From contig JAVTVX010000019.1 in assembly GCA_033439265.1 (NCBI GenBank), positions 17,696,039-17,760,038 on the forward strand: 64,000 nt of DNA, written 5' to 3'. The stretch comes from Dillenia suffruticosa. Taxonomy: Eukaryota > Streptophyta > Magnoliopsida > Dilleniales > Dilleniaceae. Positions 34,621 through 47,600 of this stretch are shown here, one piece after another. Numbering within the stretch: position 1 is the stretch's first letter; each line of letters begins with the position of its first letter. The notes under the pieces are model-generated. The model worked only from the letters and a program-made list of their open reading frames with translations. It was not told the origin of the DNA and did not search any database. A program made the translations under genes and the position numbers.

Positions 34621-35733
34621 ATTTCTCATTATATATATATTTTTTATATTTACTGAAATATATGACATGCGTGTAATATCAGGTCACAAGTTTATTTTTC
34701 TTATACTTATTAAAGTAGCAATACCCAGAAGTAAAATACCTTCATTTCTCTTACACGAGTGACTACCTCCGGCTCTGAGTGAGAGGAGATGGGACGGTTT
34801 CTACTTGTAAGAGGTTTTGAGAATGACCTTGTTAAAACATAAATCACCCTGATATGTGTTCAGGATGAGATCATGTGCGATATGACCGACATGAAAATAC
34901 CCACATCCATATTGTCTGTAAGTAGCGAGATTTGAGATTTCAGATATCACCTGCGATTTGTAATATTGTCTCTGAGATGCTATTTCTGAGATTTCTGGAT
35001 AAAGTCTAATATGTAGACTGAGTCTCAAATCTACACAATATTAGAGAAATCTGACATATGTCCTTTGAGAGATGGGGAATAACACTATGACACGTGTTTC
35101 ATACCACGTATGATGAGACGACCATGAGACAGTGTGAACTATTACCTGAGACGATAGTTTGATGTTGATCCCCGTTCCCACTGTGTGAAACCCGAGATTC
35201 ATTGAGTGGGATCTCTCATCCCCTTATCACTTTCGACTGTTTCTAAAAGTTTTGATTTAGTATTGCTATTTTAATTTGTTTACCTATGATCCGAAAGATA
35301 AATTGAGATATAAGAGACAGGTCTAAGAAAACAGTTGAATTGAAACCAATAAATTCGAGTTTGGAAAAAAAAAGACCAATAGACATTATATCATTGTATT
35401 GTATTCACATGTCGACCTGTTATATTAATCTATGTTAAAATTCAAAAATAATAGTGAATACATAGTCGAACAAATTGATTGGGAATCACTTTCGATGAGA
35501 AAAGTTACTCGATGGATGTAATTGCATTGAGTTTGAGGTACAGAGAGTTGTTTTGATACTAATGTTGGCTTCTCGGTTATCTTAATAGGTGTATCGAGAA
35601 GTCTTTGCTTGCAAGTGTATTCACCGATCGCACGACACCTAATCCTTTATGAAAGTCCAGCAGGGTATGTGATGGATCGCATGAATTACGATCTTGTGAC
35701 AGAAGTAAAATGTCTTCATGTCCAAGTGGGAGA

Positions 35734-36214
35734 TGTTGGTGATGTGCCTATGAGAGGCATTATTAAGATCGGAGATAATGGGTGTAACCCATTATCTCCA
35801 TAACTCCCATATTAACCATTTCATCCTTGTCCATTAACCACACTATGAGGTCATTCCTAATTAACTCAATGAAGGAGCAAAAACGTAAGAGTGACCTTGC
35901 TCTTTTTCTTTCTGTGAGTACAGCAACCATGTTAGAAGTCAAAGGCTAGGGTTTGATTTTCATGAGATACATACATTCTCTTGATAGAGAAAGTCATGAG
36001 GGTTGGAGATTTTTGAGTAGAAAAATCTCTCTCGCCAAAGGTTTCACCGGACTTAGGTTTAGGTATCGTGGATTTACGGTGGTGGTTCGATCCATGATCA
36101 TCATCTAATCAAGCGATCCGTTCGAAAAATATCACAATACGGTTGATTTTTGGATACCATGTATTTATCAAAAATATTCTAAATTTATTTATTTACGCGT
36201 GATTAAATCCTACA
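35734..36214 (+). repeat. 3' LTR of the copia element
   Basis: Starts TGTTGGTGATG immediately after a short polypurine tract (AAGTGGGAGA, 35724-35733) and ends AAATCCTACA. It is 481 bp long, close to the 494 bp of the solo LTR at 16851-17344. Confidence 0.8.
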
Positions 36215-37695
36215 TGATGAAATTTTGGAAGTATTTGATACAATGAAGTTCTTAGTTGAGGCAAGTCAAAAATGTCCTTCACAGTAAATTGGATATTCAA
36301 CTTTTTTCCTTTTTCATTTTCAATTACAATGAGAAGCTAACCAAATGATTTGCTAATAAACAGATTAGGGAGCAGGTAAACACTAAACAGATTTCGAAGT
36401 TCAAACATTGATTTTTTTTAAAATATATATATATTTTACTAAGTTGAATAACATATCTTCGCAAGATAATTTTGTAAAGATAATACGGATAAAACCCGAC
36501 AGATAAAACTCAATTTATCATTTGGTCATGGTTTGAAAAAATCAAAATAGTTTAATTGAATTTAAATATGACTTTTCAATACAAAAAATTATTAATATAA
36601 CGATAATTTAAATATTTTAAGAGATTATCTGACCACTATATATAAACTCTACATTTATTATCAATAATTTTTGATAGATAAAAAATAAAAAATAAATCTA
36701 ATTGACCCAAGTTGAATTTAATTAAAATTTCCCAACTACAAGGGTATTATGATTAGTTGGGCTGCAAATTGAAAATATGTTTATGAACAACTCATGACTA
36801 GGATTATCATAAACTCAACTTGACTTGGTACAAGATTTAAAACCTCATTTATTAAATAAGTTAAATTTAATACAAAATTTTATTTTTTATAATGAGAATA
36901 ATTTTATGAAATAATATTTTTAAATTTATTTTTTTAAAATATTTATAATTCATTTTGAAAATAAATCAAATATGCATGTGATGTCAATAAACAATATATC
37001 CCATGCACAAATTATATTTTTCTCCACAAGGCGCGGGGTCTAATAATTGGAATCTCATGGAAGGAGTCACGACGCGAAATGGAAGTTACAATCATTGCTA
37101 GCGCGTTGCTGGAAAGGTACAACTCGACAAACCTTCGCAGCTGTGGCAGATGCGCAATCCCCCGCATCAGACCGCAGTCCTACTTCCTTGGGGGAGGGAG
37201 GGGGGAGGGGGATCACACAAGCGTATATATTAGATTTTTTAATTAATTTTTAAATTTAAAAATAAAAAAATTATATTAAAATAATCGTTTATTAAATATA
37301 ATTTTTATAAATTTTTAAATTAAATTAATAAAAATGATGATTAAAAAAAATCACACAAGCAAGTTAGGATAAGACAAGAGTGGGTTTAATGGTGGTCTAT
37401 AAACCTTGGAGAGTGAAAAGTGTGAACATATGTGGTTAATAATTTTGCTAATTTGAAGAGTGAAAGCCAAGGTCTCATCCTGACACACAATCACGGTGAA
37501 GATCAAAAGAGCATCCGCCATCTGCCCCCACTTACTCAGGGACGTTAGTTCAACCATGCGCAGTGTTATAATCGTGCTGTTGTGAATGGGAACTCTTCAT
37601 TACCCTTTTTGGGTTGTTCTCTCTATTATTATTATTTTTTTTTTCAAGACAAAGAAACGACACTCTAAAATTGATTTATAACCCATTGTACTATC

Positions 37696-37852
37696 TTTTT
37701 TCTGATTTCCATCATCGATATATAAATTTTATCCGATTAATTAGAAATTAATTCTTTTAAATCTTTTTTCATTATTCTCAAAATTTAAATTCGAGACTTT
37801 TAATTAAGAGAATAGAGTATTCTTGATCATTAAATCCAAAAGAGTTTGGTCT
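37696..37852 (-). mobile_element. SINE, subfamily B, with exact 12-bp TSD
   Basis: Flanked by cattgtactatc at 37684-37695 and 37853-37864. Inside are ATCATCGATATATAAATTTT, a CCGATTAATTAG body and the tRNA-like head with AAGAGAATAGAGTATTC and CCAAAAGAGTTTGG. Confidence 0.85.
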
Positions 37853-38477
37853 CATTGTACTATCCTTGCAATATATATACACATATATATATATTTTGAT
37901 GAAAGTTAATACTTTTAAGGTATAATATCTTTTATTTTTAGATTTTATGTAAAAAGATAATTAACATAAAAAATATACATTACTAATTATATTGAATTTA
38001 GTTGTAAATGAATTTAATAAAACTTAAAACACTTTCGAACTACGTTTAAGTCTCTCAATTATATTGACATAGAATAAATAAAAACCTTCAAAATCGAAGA
38101 TTTAATTGTCAAGAGAAAAGTTTAAAGGACGAATTTATAATCTAAAAGGAAGAAATCGATGCACCAAAGAAAGTAGTTTGTGCGTGGGGTATGCAGCCGT
38201 ATCACCTGAGTGCAGCCTGCCCAAATAGGCAAGAAGCTATTTGGGCACAGCTGCACCTCCGAGTGCAACCGCACTTGCACACAAAGCCAACCAGAAGCAA
38301 AGTCCAGAAGATTAGTTTGATGCTTTTTCTTGATTTATTTTATGTATTTACTTTTCTATCTTTGATTCATTTTATGTACACACAAATTCAGACACAATCC
38401 TAAATTCAGCATCTACAAAAGAGTTCAGATCCGATCGTATCAAGTCCGGTGAATGTCCCAATCAAGGACATCTCTAA

Positions 38478-38643
38478 TTTTTTTTATTCCTACGGTTAGT
38501 ATCCGAAATTATAATACAACTAGTTTGATTCAAACGTTTATGAGAACCCTATTTAAGGATAACTTCCCAATACAATTTTTTTCGTTTTCAAATTATAAAT
38601 TCGAGATTTACTTAAAAATATTTAGCACCTCATTCCACTAGAT
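38478..38643 (-). mobile_element. SINE, subfamily B copy
   Basis: Poly(T), then CGGTTAGTATCCGAAATTAT and the body down to CACCTCATTCCACTAGATC. No flanking duplication was recognised. Confidence 0.6.
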
Positions 38644-38713
38644 CAGCAATATATTAAGTTTAAGTCTATACAACCAAGTGAAAGACAGACAGGCATGCTC
38701 AAATCCGGTGATT

Positions 38714-38931
38714 ATTTTTTATTTTAAAATTATCAATCGATATTTGAAATTATACTCTAACTAAAACGATTCAAATTTTATCGGGTCAATTTAAGAAAAA
38801 ACTCTCTCAATATACTCTTTTTCATTTGTATAAAAAAGAAAAAAATATTTTTTTCATTTTTAAGTTTTTAATTTAAAATTTGATTAAAAACTCTAATATT
38901 TTTATCAACTAAATCAAATATACATCAATAT
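38714..38931 (-). mobile_element. SINE, subfamily B, with exact 11-bp TSD
   Basis: Flanked by atccggtgatt at 38703-38713 and 38932-38942. It carries ATCAATCGATATTTGAAATT. At 218 bp it is longer than other copies because of an internal A/T-rich expansion near 38820-38870. Confidence 0.8.
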
Positions 38932-41469
38932 ATCCGGTGATTGTGGTATATACAATTAAGTCAATATATTCAACAGTGTAAATTAAACTTCATAAATTCC
39001 TTTGATCTTAGTGAACTTTTTTTTTTTTTTTTTTAACAGATTAAGATGAAAAACCAAAAGTTGACATCATCGGTTGAAAAGGAAAAGTTTTTTTCGCAAC
39101 CTTTTGTATATTTGCCAACGTGCAAGGACCATAAAGCAATTTTGACAAAGCGCGACCCTTTCTCTCTCAAATTCATTTATTATGCCAAAAAATTGTAAAA
39201 CAAAATAAAATCACATTACAACATAGAATTTTTCAAATGGGACCCATCCCAAATTCGTCATGCAAACTTTTGATGGCCAGTTTTTAGAATATTCGGAATT
39301 CAGAAAGCAAGGTTAGATATATTATATGAATCACAAATAAAATATATTAAATAATTTATAATAGTTTATATTAATATATTTTTATTAATTTTTAGTTAAA
39401 TATTTATTTAAATCAGTCAAAACATTTTGATGATAAATTAAAAATTAACTTATGCGTATAGATTATAATTTAAGATTTGCTCATTTTAGATCATTGAAAT
39501 TCGAATGGGGTGTTTGCCTAATACTTATATATAAGCTTGTGTACAAACACCGTTTAGATTCTAGGTGACACTAAGGTCAATCTTCTCATATCATGACCCT
39601 TTCTCTCCTCGGCCGGGTATAGTTAACGGTGGGTGAGACGACGTATTTCCTCAAAAAAGAATAAAAGGATTGGGAGTAAGTATAAAAATATTCAGTGAGT
39701 GAAATATAATGATATAGTTATATAAGAAAATGAGTGATAAGTGTGAGAATGTCAAACAATGATTTTCAAAATATATTTATGTTCAAACAAAATATCAAGT
39801 AGTCATCTAAATATTGTCAACAAGAGTCATGATTTTTCCGAAAACACAAATGAACATTTAGTATACACTTTTCCAAAATCAAGAGGTTTGCCACAAAAAT
39901 CTTTCCATCAAAAACTTGACCCAGGTCAATGGCGGAACCGTCAAAAGATTTTTAATTTTTATCAATTATAAAAATCAATCCCAATCTTGATGTTAGATCG
40001 GGACCTCCGAGATGGTGCAACCAAATTAGACCGAAAGGGATAGAAGGGGCGTCTCCCGATCTGACTACCTCTCTGTCTAAAAAGAATAACATTTTCACCA
40101 CGTTGCCCCATCGGATCATTCCGCGTAGGAAATAACTATAGCCATTTGAGAGTTTAAGCTCATACCCCAAGCCAATATATGCACCATGGGGGTTCAGAGT
40201 CATACTCCAGATCAATACATTTACCATTTCACAACCAACATATCATGTGCCACAGAAAATTCACAAATTTCTTAGTTCATGGGTATAATAACAATATTCA
40301 TAAGAAAATTTAGCATGACACATAATATATTTGAAAAAATATAGATTTAATGGCTCAAGTCAAAACATTTTTAAGAACACTCCATATTCACAAAATATTA
40401 TATAAAATCAAGTTAAGAAAATCATTAAGAAAACTATGAAAAACATTTTTTCATTTACGAATACAACAATCCATTTGCTCACAAGGGTGGTCACTCCCAG
40501 ATCTATGCATGACAAAGGTCCTGTCTTGATTAGGTTGTGCGAACTCTAAGGGAAATCATCAATTAACCAAAATTATCAATATTTATTAATCTAATTCAAC
40601 CCATAAACCGTTACACTTAAATCCTATTTTTCCTCTCATTTACGGTGACTTAGAATCCTCCAAATCCAAATGGACAGATAATTAAACAAATTAAAACTTG
40701 GGTTAGAAAGATTATAATATCTTGATTTTGTCTCCAAAATGATCCGTCCAGTTTGAATTACACCAAACTCTTAATTTTCTTCTTTTTTGTGACAACTCCA
40801 AATCTTTAAACCCTTTTTAAATCAATGCCATATTCTAACTTTGAAGAGTTGAATGAGTAGTTCATAAGCTTTGATCTTAGCTTTGGTGGTGATCAATTGG
40901 GTTTGGGAGAAGAGAGAGACAAATAGTCTAGAGAGAGAAAAGTGAAGTTCTTGAGTCTTTATATATTATGGAGTTTTAACTCTCTTTTTATCTTCAAATA
41001 CATTTTTTAATTTTTTTCTTAATTGTCATCTTTCACTTCTAAATTATACGAATGTCCAATATATCCTTTTAAATTTTTGAGAAGACTAACACTATGGGTT
41101 AAGTACCGAAAATCATGTTTTGTTGAGGACAATAAGCCTGCCAATCAGCAAGAAAAGTTGAAAATGAAAGTACAATTTATGGAAAATAAATTAGAAACAA
41201 TAGAAATGTGAAATGTTCAAAATATAGGATATAAAATTTGGATATTATGTAATTAGAGAGTTTGGATGGTTTAACGGTGGAGAGTTTGTTTGGAGGCATT
41301 GAAAAATGTAATAGCAATGAAAAATTGTCGATCACATAGAAAAATATATCAAGGAGGTTTATCATTCTTACCGTTCTTATTTAGCTAAAATGGATATACC
41401 GACAAACCCCATTCACAAAGCAACATGTATTTACCAAAAGTTACACTACAAAAAAAGACAAAATTTGGG

Positions 41470-42110
41470 ATAAAATTGTAAGAAAAATTCGTCGCAAAAC
41501 AATTTTACGACAAATTTTGTAACAAATATTTTTTCGTTGCTAATAAGTTGTCGTAAAATTTTGGGAAGAAAAATTAAATATTCATCACAAAAATTTCCAA
41601 CAAATATTTCTATATTGCTAAATTCGTCGCAAATTTGCAACGAATTTTTCGACGAAAAATTTATTCGTCGCAAATCTGCCACAAATACAATATTCGTCGC
41701 AAATTCTGCAACGAAACCATTTTCGTCGCAAACTTAGCGACGAATAAATTTTTCGCCCCAAAATTTGCGACGAATAAATTTTTCGTCGCAAAATTTCCAA
41801 CGAAAAAACAATTTATTGCAAAATTTGCGACGAAACGAGTTGCGTCACCAAATTCGTCGCAAAATTTGCGACGAACAAATATTCGACGCAAATTTTGCGA
41901 CAAAAAACAGTCGTCGCAACTTTCGCGAAGAATATTATTTCGTCGCAAATTTTGCGACGAATATTATTTCCTTCCAAATTTTGCGACGAAACAATATTTG
42001 TTGCTAATTTTGAAACGAATAAGTTTTTTGTCGCAAATTACGAACGAAAAATAATTTGTCGCAAATATGCGACGAATGTTTTTCGTTGCAAAATTCGTTG
42101 AATCAAAATT
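41470..42110. repeat. Left subterminal repeat array (TTCGTCGCAAA motifs)
   Basis: Roughly twenty copies of TTCGTCGCAAA or its complement TTTGCGACGAA alternate in direct and inverted orientation. In En/Spm elements such subterminal motifs bind the TNPA protein. Overlapping short ORFs in all frames here are repeat artefacts. Confidence 0.85.
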
Positions 42111-42436
42111 TACAATACAATGAGCAGGGACAAATTTTGTAACGAATATATATTTTGCAACGAATATAAATTTTATTAACATATTTGGACAAATTTGCCT
42201 GCTCACCCAACCTTATCAACAATTAATCATCCAAATCATTTTTAATATCAAATTTAAGTAATGTATACTTATAATTATAACTATCTATTCAATAAGATCA
42301 ATAAATTAAAATTTTAACAAGAAATCATAATTATAATATCAAACAAAAAAGCAACATCAAAACTAAATATTAAAATATCAATAACCATACATAAAAAAAA
42401 TCAATGTAACAGTAAAATAACAGTTCACAATTTCAA

Positions 42437-44384
42437 GTATGACCTCCACCATCACTATCATCATCATCATCATCAAAGAAATCATCACCCTCATCACCAT
42501 CACAAGTATTATCAGGAGGAGAAATAGAATGGGGAATCTGATTCGGAGCGGAGATTAACTGAAGATGCTGCATGATTAACATTTGCTGCGTGCGGACCTC
42601 GTGCAATTCTTGAGTGTGCTTTGCTTGAAGTTCACTGAATGCCTGATCTCTTTGCAGTAGCAAGTCTTTCAAATGGCTCACATTTTCATTCAATTGATTT
42701 ATTTGTGCTCTAACTGCTGGTGGGGTGGAAGAAGATGAACCAGCGATTTTGTATGTTCTGCTCAAAAAACCTAGCCCAACTACTCTACCCCCTTTTCGTC
42801 CACCAGTCACCTTGAGTCATGTATTCATGTTATCAACAGATGGCTCAGATCCGCCAGCATCATCACTAGCACTCAAACTTCTACATGCTAGCTCATCATA
42901 TTTCTCCTACATTGTCATGAGAAAAATTAAAATAAATTTACAATAACATTATAATACAAACACATAATCTTGATTATATATATATATATGAAGGAAAATA
43001 AAAAATTTTGTAACATAAATCATGAGACCATATAGGATCTAAATTATGAACATTCATATTAACATTGAATAAATTGAAATTTTAGGAAAAAAAAATAAAA
43101 GAGAATCTTTAGCAAGTAATTCATTAGAAATCAAAAATCAAGTCAGCAATAAAAATAAACTTGGGAGAGACTAACATAAAGAATTCATCTTCATACATTG
43201 TTATGATATGTTCAATATCAAATATTTAAATCAACATTGAAAATGTTCATAAAGTAATTGGAAAATTTGAAATTAGAAACCTTAATTACTCTAACTCTCT
43301 CCCCGCTCCAAGTCTTGTTTTTTTTTTGAAATGTACACGTGAAAGTATCTATAAATGAAGTCTCGGTCCCCATTTCCTTGGCCTAAAATAAAAAAACACT
43401 ATTAGAAATAATGAAATAATTTAAATTAGATAAAATAATTAATATTTGTATAAAATTACCAATCTATTTCTATGTTCACCGATAGTGATCGATCCTCCCG
43501 CATACGTCGCAGACGATTCCCCTGAATTATAAGCTCGATTTTTTTTATCTGCTCACTCCTTTGTTTGCTCTCCTCCAATTCCCAGAAATTCAAAATCCTG
43601 CCCCAATTTTGCTCGGTGATGCAGTTGGGCTTTTTTACATGTCTTTTTGCATGATTTAGAACGTGTCGAATGTGATCGCCACATTTTTTCTTGAAAATCC
43701 TTCTTACTTCCAACTCTTCAGTCTCGTCCCAAATGAATACTCGCTGCAATGAAAAGAAACCAATAACTTATAAAGCTATTAACTTAATTTCATATATAAA
43801 CTAATTGGGATAACTTACCTTGAACTCGTTCCACCATAGTTCTTTTGTTTCATTCGGAGTGCTTGTGTAAGATATCGAAGCCCCTCCCCAATGATTATTC
43901 ACAATTCTATTCAGCTTGTGAATAACATGTACAGAATTTGTAAATCTATCGTACAGTTTAAAACAAACAATGTTAAATAAATATGATAGTTAAAAGAAGA
44001 AATTATTTTATAAATAAAAGAAATAATACATCTATAATTTTAAAATTTAGTACTTACGAATCTCCATAAGGTGCTATTAACTCTCGATTGTCTTCTATAT
44101 CTGCATACGACTGTTCCACCGAAGGGACTGCAGAAGGTACATTGCTAGCAATGTGTTGAGAATGCAAAGGGCCTGCAACAGAAGGGGGAGGCGAAGGTAC
44201 ATTGCCGGCAAGGGAATGCGATTGCGAAGCTACCGAAGCGGACTGCGATGGTGAAGAGTATGAATTTCCATCAGAATTTCGTCTATGTCCGCCACGTCGA
44301 AACTGTCAGCCATAATATATTTTAAACAAAAAAAAATTGCATATTCATCATATGCATAATGAAGAACATGAATAAACTTACCAT
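42437..44384 (-). pseudogene. TNPA-like (Transposase_24) gene of the CACTA element
   Basis: Proposed exons: 44384-44382 (ATG only, then GTAAGT), 44302-44058, 43945-43819, 43743-43460, a block at about 43387-43271, and 42906-42437. The protein starts with an Arg/Gly-rich stretch (MFRRGGHRRN), then a Ser-rich linker, WGGASISYTSTPNETKELWW and IRHVLNHAKRH, which fit plant Transposase_24. It ends with a coiled-coil-like segment (42500-42720) and an acidic tail (FFDDDDDDSDGGGHT). An in-frame TGA at 42817-42819 stands where Arg would fit (CGA to TGA) in NMNT*LKVTGG. The phase also fails to carry cleanly from the block ending at 43460 to the next one, so a frameshift or unseen splice exists. In active elements this protein binds the subterminal repeats. 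Confidence 0.7.
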
Positions 44385-44649
44385 ATTTAATTTGATAAAT
44401 TAGTTCGGATGAAAGAAGGTACCAATATGTGAAGAAATTTTCTCTAATAACCTATAGAAAAAAAAAGATAGTATATTAACAAATCCAATATATAAATTTA
44501 AGAATGAGACAGTAAATAAACAAGAAATTGAGTAAAAAAATTTACAAATTATACGTATCGACTAACTTACCCACTTAAAAAAATATATATTATCATATAT
44601 CAAGATAAATATCTGATTTTTATTATATGAAGAGAACAAAACTTACCCG

Positions 44650-47600
44650 TCATCAAAAATCAAAATCGTCATTGTCATCCTCATCGTCATCCTGCGTCTC
44701 AAAATTAGACTCTTCAATATCATTTTCATCATCCTCTTCCTCATCCTCATCAGAATCCTCATCCTCATCCTCATCATTTGTCTCAAAATTAGATTTTTCA
44801 TCGTTTTCTTCATGAATTTCACTTGCATCCACATCTATCACTACTCCGCTAGGATCTCGTAACGTTGGAATATTATATTCTTCGGTCTGAACTGTATTGA
44901 CAACTTCCTCTTGTTGATATGCTGTCTCTTCCCAATATTCTTCAATTTTTTTCCGCGCTTTCGTTTTAAAAACAACCCACCAATCAATTTTGTCACGTTT
45001 CAAACTAGGATATGAAGCATAAAATACTTGATTCGTTTGTTGTGCCAACACAAATGGTTCATATATTTTATACAATTTCTTATGATTTATTTCAACCAAA
45101 TTAAACTGTGGATGCACTTTCATCCTTTTCACAGGGTCAAACTAGCGACACATAAATAAAACAACCCGTAATGCTGGACCAGAGTACTCTACCTCAACGA
45201 TTTCATCCAACAAACCATAAAAATCATTTTGACCTCCACTATCATTGGATGACTGAACACAAACCCCACTATTCATTGTCGTTTTCCCCACTCCATATTC
45301 TTCAGTATGAAAATTATACCCGTTTATAAAATAAGATGGCCAAGTTCGAACCATTGATTTTGGACCCCAAGACAGATGGATTAACAATTCTTGCTGAAAT
45401 TGAGCTTGATTATCATGGACCTAAAGTTAAATAAATATGTTAATATGTTCTAACATAAATATTTAAATAATTTATAGTCTACTTACATATTTTTTGAACC
45501 ATGGTGCAAATTCTTAATCCCAGAAACGATCAAACTCATGTCTCGAAAGTTGAGAATATACGTTTTGAAAAATTCTACCATCAAAGAAAATAAATTTTAA
45601 CACAAATAATGTACGATATAAGAAATACATAAAATAGAAAATATACACTTACTCGAAATATGGCTTTACTTCTGGACAGTTCAGTAAAATATATGTGTGG
45701 GCTACCCGCCATTCTTGATCAGTTAAATATCTACGCTTACATGATCCACTTGGTCGACCAAGGTAGTTAAAAATTGAGAATTAATTCAAATTGGGATCAA
45801 TTAGACTCTCATCATTTCTTCCTGCTCTCCGCCTCTTGCACTGAACGTGAGGCTCAAAATAATATGATGCAAACGTTGTTACTTCCTCCACAATATATGC
45901 ATTGACAATAGAGGTTTCAACACGTGTCTTATTTTAACTCTTTTCTTCAAATGATATAGGAATCTAATTGTAATAAAACAAAATATTTTAGAAAATTATA
46001 TGTAATGAAATTACAAAATTTATATGCCTTCATAACGAAGAATAAAATATGAAAAACTCACCTTTCAAATGGATACATCCATCTAAATTAGACAGGACCT
46101 CCAACTTTCGCCTCATATGGTAAGTGAACCAAAAGATGTTCCATGGAATCAAAAAATGACGGTGGAAATATTCTTTCTAAATTACACAAAATGATTGGAA
46201 TCTCTCTTTTTAACATCTCCATGTGTGAATGTCTCAACACTGTCGAGCAAATATCATGAAGAAAAATACTTAGCTCCGTAATGGTACCCCAAACAAAATT
46301 CGGTAAGAGTTCCTTAAAAGTAATAGGAATTGGTCCCCTACTACTTTCGTCGACATCAAGAGTGGGTCGTTTACAAAGGAGTCGCATATCTTTCCTTGCA
46401 TTCAAGTTCTCTTTCGTTTTCCCAGTGATATCCATCACTGTATTTATCAGATTATCAAAAACATTTTTCTCGATATGCATTACATCGAGATTATGATGAA
46501 CCAAATGAGTCTTCCAATACGGTAAATCCCAAAATAAACTTCGTTTAGTCCATTTATGCGAATGTCCATAGCCATATGTTGTACCATGTGGCTCTTCAAT
46601 AACAGATGGAAAGTTAATGACTCTATGCCAAATTTGTTCACCTGTTAATCTCAGTGGAGGAGGTGTTCTTTCAATTCTATTCTTAGTGAATTTTTCTTTA
46701 TTTCTTCTAAATTTATGAGTTAACGGTAAAAATTGTCTATGACAATCAAAATAACTTGTTTTCTTCCCATGTTTCAATCTGAATGACTTTGATCTCTCCA
46801 AACAAATTGGACATCCTAAAATCCCAGCGGTACTCTATCCCGATAACATACTATACGCTGGAAAGTCATAATGGTCCAAAGAATAGCAGCCTTCATTACA
46901 AACATCTTATTAGTATGAACATCATATGTAGGAACATCTTCATCCCATAGTTGTTTCAACTCCGCAATCAATGGTTGCATGTAAACATCTATTAATTTCT
47001 TTGGATTTTGCGGGCCAGGCACGACCAATGTTAAAAACATATACGGTGTCTTCATACACATACCAGGTGGAAGATTATACGGAGTTAAGATAACTGGCCA
47101 ACATGAATAAATTCTTCCTGATTTGCCAAATGGAGCAAACCCATTAGCACAGAGACCTAATCTAATATTTTGAGTCTCTCTCGCGAACTCAGGATATGTT
47201 TTATCAAAATATTTTCACGTTTCTACATCTGAAGGATGACACATTAACCCCTCTTCTGTTTCATGATTTGCATGCCAGGTCATGTGTTTAGCAGTGGTTT
47301 CAGATGCATAAAGTCTTTGTAACCTAGGAGTTAAAGACAAATAAAACATTTGTCTGTATGATTTACGCTGCTGATTACGACCCGACCTCCGAGAACTCTT
47401 GTATCTACTTTGATTACAGAATTTACAAAAATCTACTCTTTATCATCTCCCCAAAATAGCATACAAGCATCTCTGCAAACATCTATTCTCTGCATTGGAA
47501 GACCTAATTCTTTCACAAGCCTTTTCATACTATAGAAATCATTGGGTATAATATGATCACGCAGCAATACTTCTCCAATAACTTGAACAAAATCATTAAA

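Larger units (their letters stand above)
29730..36214 (+). mobile_element. Decayed Ty1/copia LTR retrotransposon
   Basis: The element has a 5' LTR remnant ending at 30056, a primer-binding site at 30058, and pol-type segments in copia order: protease-like (from 32092), a zinc/GAG-pre-integrase block (32474), integrase (about 32580-32900), reverse transcriptase (about 33390-33700) and RNase H (about 34100-34600). These are followed by a polypurine tract and a 3' LTR at 35734-36214. The integrase-before-RT order identifies copia. All coding segments are broken by many stops and shifts, and the longest open stretch is under 150 codons. The 5' LTR is recognisable only in its last 240-330 bp, so its left edge is approximate and no TSD could be established. 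Confidence 0.85.
36215..41440. other. Intergenic DNA, no gene supported
   Basis: Very AT-rich, with three SINE copies (37696-37852, 38478-38643, 38714-38931), a GC-richer patch at about 37025-37560 and a block at about 39560-40960 that looks repeat-derived, though its ends were not found. No exon with splice sites or a known domain was seen. Confidence 0.45.

Noticed and set aside
41446-42206. Overlapping ORFs rich in RRNFSSQ / ATNKFFVA repeats
   Set aside because: These are translations of the TTCGTCGCAAA subterminal repeats in different frames.
44627-44834. Ser-rich ORF on the plus strand and Met/Arg-rich ORF on the minus strand
   Set aside because: They are antisense and frame-shifted shadows of the Asp/Glu-rich tail of the transposase gene.
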